This document shows, in pieces, positions 61,507 through 64,000 of a stretch of 64,000 nt of DNA. The notes beneath the pieces are model-generated. The model was not told the DNA's origin. It ran no database searches and saw only the letters and a program-made list of their open reading frames with translations. The first letter of the stretch is position 1, and each line of letters begins with the position of its first letter. This DNA comes from Sporosarcina koreensis. Lineage in GTDB: Bacteria > Bacillota > Bacilli > Bacillales_A > Planococcaceae. A program made the translations under genes and the position numbers. The stretch spans positions 1,313,945 to 1,377,944 of the forward strand of contig NZ_LN651337.1 of NCBI RefSeq assembly GCF_000826145.2, written 5' to 3'.

Positions 61507-62394
61507 TCAGCCCGCCTCCTTCCGCATGGTCAATGCTGTGTATGCGTCTTCCAGCGTGCCCCGGCGGATGGTGAGCTCCCGCAGTTCCACGCCGTGCGCC
61601 AGCAGCTCGTTCAGCAGACGGTCGGCATCCGGTGTGAACAGGGTGACGAGCGGGCCGTCTGTCCGGACGTCCGTAACCGTCAGCTGTCCAAGGAGTTCAT
61701 CCGTCAGTGAGCCCGCATGGCGGAAACTGATCTGCTGCACGCTCAGCTGCTGTTTCAGTTCGCTTGGCGGCGCGTCGTATGTGAGCTCGCCGTCTTCCAC
61801 AAGCAGGATGCGGGTGGCCGCCTGCTCCGCCTCCTCGATGTAATGTGTGGTGAACAGGACGGTCACCCCCTGCCCTGCGAGCCGTGAGACCGTTTCCCAA
61901 AACCGTCTTCGGGAAGGGGCATCCATCCCGACCGTCGGTTCATCCAGCACGAGCAGTTCCGGATTGCCGGCGAGGGCAAGCGCGAAATTGACACGCCGTT
62001 TCTGACCGCCGGATAACTTTTCTGTGCGCACACCGAGCAGCTCCTGTTCCAGGCCCGCGAGCTCCGCCAGTTCCTCAAGCGGCAGCGGATCGGCGTAGTA
62101 CCCCCTCACCTGCTCGAGCACTTCACGGACGCTCACCAGATTGGGCACGCTCACTTCCTGCAGCATGACGCCTGTCTGTTCACGGACGGCGTGTGTCCCA
62201 GGCTGCCGTCCGAACACGGTTATCGTGCCGGCATCAGCTTTCTGCAGTCCGAGCAGCAGCCGGATCATCGTGCTCTTCCCCGCCCCGTTCGGTCCGAGCA
62301 GTGCCGCCACTTCACCTGCTTGGATGCCGAAACTGACATTGCTCACCGCGTCTTTCCGTTTGAAGGACTTTCCCACTTGGCGGAATTCAATCAT
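61507..62394 (-). CDS. ABC exporter ATPase, YvfR-like
   Basis: A 295-aa ATPase with Walker A GPNGAGKST, Q-loop LQEVSVP, signature LSGGQKRR, Walker B LLVLDEPTVGMD and H-loop FTTHYIEEAE. The ~80-residue C-terminal extension is typical of CcmA-type drug/antibiotic exporter ATPases. ATG 62394 follows AAGGGAG by eight bases. It is the first gene of a four-gene ATPase-permease-kinase-regulator operon. Family B repeats lie directly upstream. Confidence 0.88.
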   Translation of the reverse strand: MIEFRQVGKSFKRKDAVSNVSFGIQAGEVAALLGPNGAGKSTMIRLLLGLQKADAGTITVFGRQPGTHAVREQTGVMLQEVSVPNLVSVREVLEQVRGYYADPLPLEELAELAGLEQELLGVRTEKLSGGQKRRVNFALALAGNPELLVLDEPTVGMDAPSRRRFWETVSRLAGQGVTVLFTTHYIEEAEQAATRILLVEDGELTYDAPPSELKQQLSVQQISFRHAGSLTDELLGQLTVTDVRTDGPLVTLFTPDADRLLNELLAHGVELRELTIRRGTLEDAYTALTMRKEAG

Positions 62395-62523
62395 GTCGAT
62401 CACTCCCTTGACTTCATCGTACCGGATGCGGAAGAGCCGCGGCAGTCCATTCTGTCATCGATCCATATGACACTTGTCATATGATGCGGCCCCCGGTGGG
62501 TGATGATCAGGCGGAACTCTTGG

Positions 62524-62660
62524 AAAGTGATCATAAATTTCGGAAAGTGATCATAAATCTCGGATTCTGCTCATAAACCGCGGAAAGTGATCATAAACTC
62601 CGGTTTCCGCTCATAAACACGGGAAAGTGATCATAAAGGCGAAAAAATGATCATAACTTC
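62524..62660 (-). repeat. Family B 20-bp repeat array upstream of the ABC exporter operon
   Basis: On the plus strand TCATAA recurs at 62531, 62551, 62571, 62591, 62611, 62631 and 62651, exactly every 20 bases, preceded by AAAGTGA or by TGC/CGC; the minus strand therefore reads TTATGATCACTTT or TTATGAGCGG. The remaining part of 62395-62860 contains a GC-rich stretch around 62670-62760 and no credible gene. Confidence 0.92.
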
Positions 62661-62818
62661 ACAATTACCGCGGCCGGCTGCCGGGCCCACCGCGCCCCGG
62701 GCCGCGCGAAAAGGGGGCAAGTCAAAAGACTAGCTTGCCGGCTCCGCTCCGCTTCGCATTTTATTCCGGAGACTGCGAAGGCGCTGCCCCTCGTTGGACA
62801 CAAGCATGCTCCGTCCAA

Positions 62819-62849
62819 TAAAAAAACGCTCCTCCCGGAAGGAGAAGCG
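62819..62849 (-). terminator. Terminator of the DUF819 gene
   Basis: Minus strand CGCTTCTCC/GGAGGAGCG stem (one mismatch) followed by TTTTTTT. Confidence 0.85.
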
Positions 62850-62860
62850 CAGTGTGTCCG

Positions 62861-64000
62861 TCAGATGATTGTGGAGAACCAGAGGCCGAGCATGGTGCCG
62901 ACATAGTTGCCGATGATGTAGCCGAGCGTGCCGACGACGAGGATCGGGCCGATAAGATCTTTCCAGCCTTTGGCGATCGCCAGCGCCGCCGCGGTTGTCG
63001 GACCGCCGATATTGGCATTGCTCGCAAGCAGGATGTCTTCGAGATTCGCTCTCATCAGCTTGCCGCCGATGAGTGACACGACCATGTTGATCATCACAAT
63101 GATGAACACGAACAGGAGCAGCAGCGGCGCATTTTTGATGATGAACAGGATCGATGCCGGTATCCCGATCACGACGAAGAACAGGTAGATGAGGAATGTC
63201 CCGAGTTCCTGGCTGCCGTTGATTCGCTCGAAATAGCGCGGGAACAAGGCCAGCACGAGGAATGTAAGAGTCGTGAGCACCAGATACCGGTCGCCGAGGA
63301 TGGCTTGGAAAACCGTCATGACCCCGGAATCCGCACCTTCTGCAGGAAACAGGCCATCGATGAAGTCTGCCAGTTTGAACGAAACGATGACAAGGAAAAA
63401 TGCCGTGCCGACCGCCATCGCGATATCTTTCAATGAGATATCCTTCCGCTTCCAGAACCCTTCCGCGAGTGTCTTCCCTTCCTCCTGCCCTGCGCCGCTC
63501 TCCACCGCTTCGACATGCGGTGTCGTGTAGCGTTTGCGGAAAAAACCGATCGTCGGAATCAGCATGAGGATGACGAAATAGATGGCCATCATCAGATTAT
63601 CCGCCACAACCGTCGCGGACACCATATCTTCGGGCGCATCGAATTTCGCTGTCATTGCCGCAAAGTTAACACCTCCACCGACGTACGAGGCGCTGATCAT
63701 GCCCCCGATTTTATCCAGGTAGGGAATATGGTCTTTCAGCAGAAAGAAGCTGAGGATGGTTCCCGCCACCGTACCGATTGAACTGATCAGGAACAGAATG
63801 AGCAGCCGGCCGCTCTCCGTCCAGATCTTCTTGATGTTGACATGGAACAGAAGAAGCGGGATCGCAAGCGGAATGATGACCGCCCAGACCGCGTCATAGA
63901 CCGGTGATTCCATCGGGATGATCTTGAAGTTGGACAAGGCGATCGCCCCGACGAGCGCAATGATGGCCCCCGACACTTTCGACGCCCAGCTGTAGCGCTG
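62861..64000 (-). CDS. DUF819 (YjcL-like) integral membrane protein, partial
   Basis: At least 379 residues of a polytopic protein with about ten helices. GGMISASYVGGGVNFAAMTAKF near the middle and LLASNANIGGPTTAAALAIAKGWKDL near the C-terminus are the duplicated-looking motifs of DUF819, which suggest a transporter fold. The frame runs open to the window edge, and the codons before the internal GTG at 63976 (RYSWASK) fit the family, so the true start lies outside the window. Substrate unknown. Confidence 0.82.
   Translation of the reverse strand, partial: QRYSWASKVSGAIIALVGAIALSNFKIIPMESPVYDAVWAVIIPLAIPLLLFHVNIKKIWTESGRLLILFLISSIGTVAGTILSFFLLKDHIPYLDKIGGMISASYVGGGVNFAAMTAKFDAPEDMVSATVVADNLMMAIYFVILMLIPTIGFFRKRYTTPHVEAVESGAGQEEGKTLAEGFWKRKDISLKDIAMAVGTAFFLVIVSFKLADFIDGLFPAEGADSGVMTVFQAILGDRYLVLTTLTFLVLALFPRYFERINGSQELGTFLIYLFFVVIGIPASILFIIKNAPLLLLFVFIIVMINMVVSLIGGKLMRANLEDILLASNANIGGPTTAAALAIAKGWKDLIGPILVVGTLGYIIGNYVGTMLGLWFSTII

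Overview
The window looks like a chromosomal segment of a Gram-positive bacterium of the Bacillales, most likely family Planococcaceae. This is inferred from strong AGGAGG-type ribosome sites, frequent GTG and TTG starts, SigB-type promoters, ComK, LtaS, LPXTG/sortase and SLH-domain surface proteins, and a G+C content that looks mid-50s over most of the window. A genus such as Bhargavaea or Planococcus is only a guess. I saw no rRNA, tRNA, transposase, phage or CRISPR locus.

Layout. 0.1-8.5 kb: one minus-strand operon with a TTG-started asparaginase, a GsiB-like lipoprotein, two permeases, two ABC ATPases, a regulator and a class I amidotransferase hydrolase. It parallels the enteric iaaA-gsiABCD locus and probably salvages glutathione-like or gamma-glutamyl/isoaspartyl peptides. 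8.6-12 kb: small genes, an acyltransferase, a VanZ-like protein and a YflT-domain stress protein. 12-21 kb: a large S-layer protein, then a glycan block. Phosphoglucomutase and GalU (UDP-glucose supply) flank GT2, a DUF6020-like polytopic protein and two 114-aa EamA/SMR proteins, which together resemble a complete lipid-carrier three-component glycosylation system. 21-29 kb: an SLH-only protein, a phosphodiester glycosidase, an LtaS-type synthase and two SLH paralogues. 29.6-36.8 kb: secreted and LPXTG proteins, a class D-like sortase and a zinc-ribbon HtrA-like protease. 36.9-42.4 kb: diguanylate cyclase, AlgJ-like and MBOAT O-acetylation proteins and a polysaccharide deacetylase. 42.6-52.7 kb: two more SigB-type stress proteins, a soluble chemoreceptor, a CPA1 antiporter, GlpK, a lipid kinase, ComK and a DUF378 protein. 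52.8-57.2 kb: a MurNAc recycling operon (murQ-murP-mupG) with a divergent-free upstream murR. 58-62.4 kb: an excalibur protein, a DUF1648 protein and a YvfRSTU-like ABC/two-component set. 62.9 kb to the end: a DUF819 membrane protein cut by the window edge.

The most unusual content is intergenic. Two families of helically phased short repeats occur. Family A has a 10-nt core (GTATCGGACA) at an exact 21-bp period. Its arrays end in a conserved ~32-bp module containing GCCGA-N5-TCGGC; there is one array upstream of galU and three in a 251-bp macro-tandem between murR and the excalibur gene. Family B has a core TTATGATCAC or TTATGAGCG at a 20-bp period, in three intergenic regions (26.85, 49.8 and 62.5 kb). 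Neither behaves like coding sequence or CRISPR, and I know of no described function.

Most of the window serves the cell envelope: precursor supply, polymer synthesis, remodelling, anchoring, turnover and SigB-controlled stress response. Start sites were chosen by ribosome-site spacing and are often downstream of the longest possible reading frame. All functions are read from sequence alone; no database search was run.
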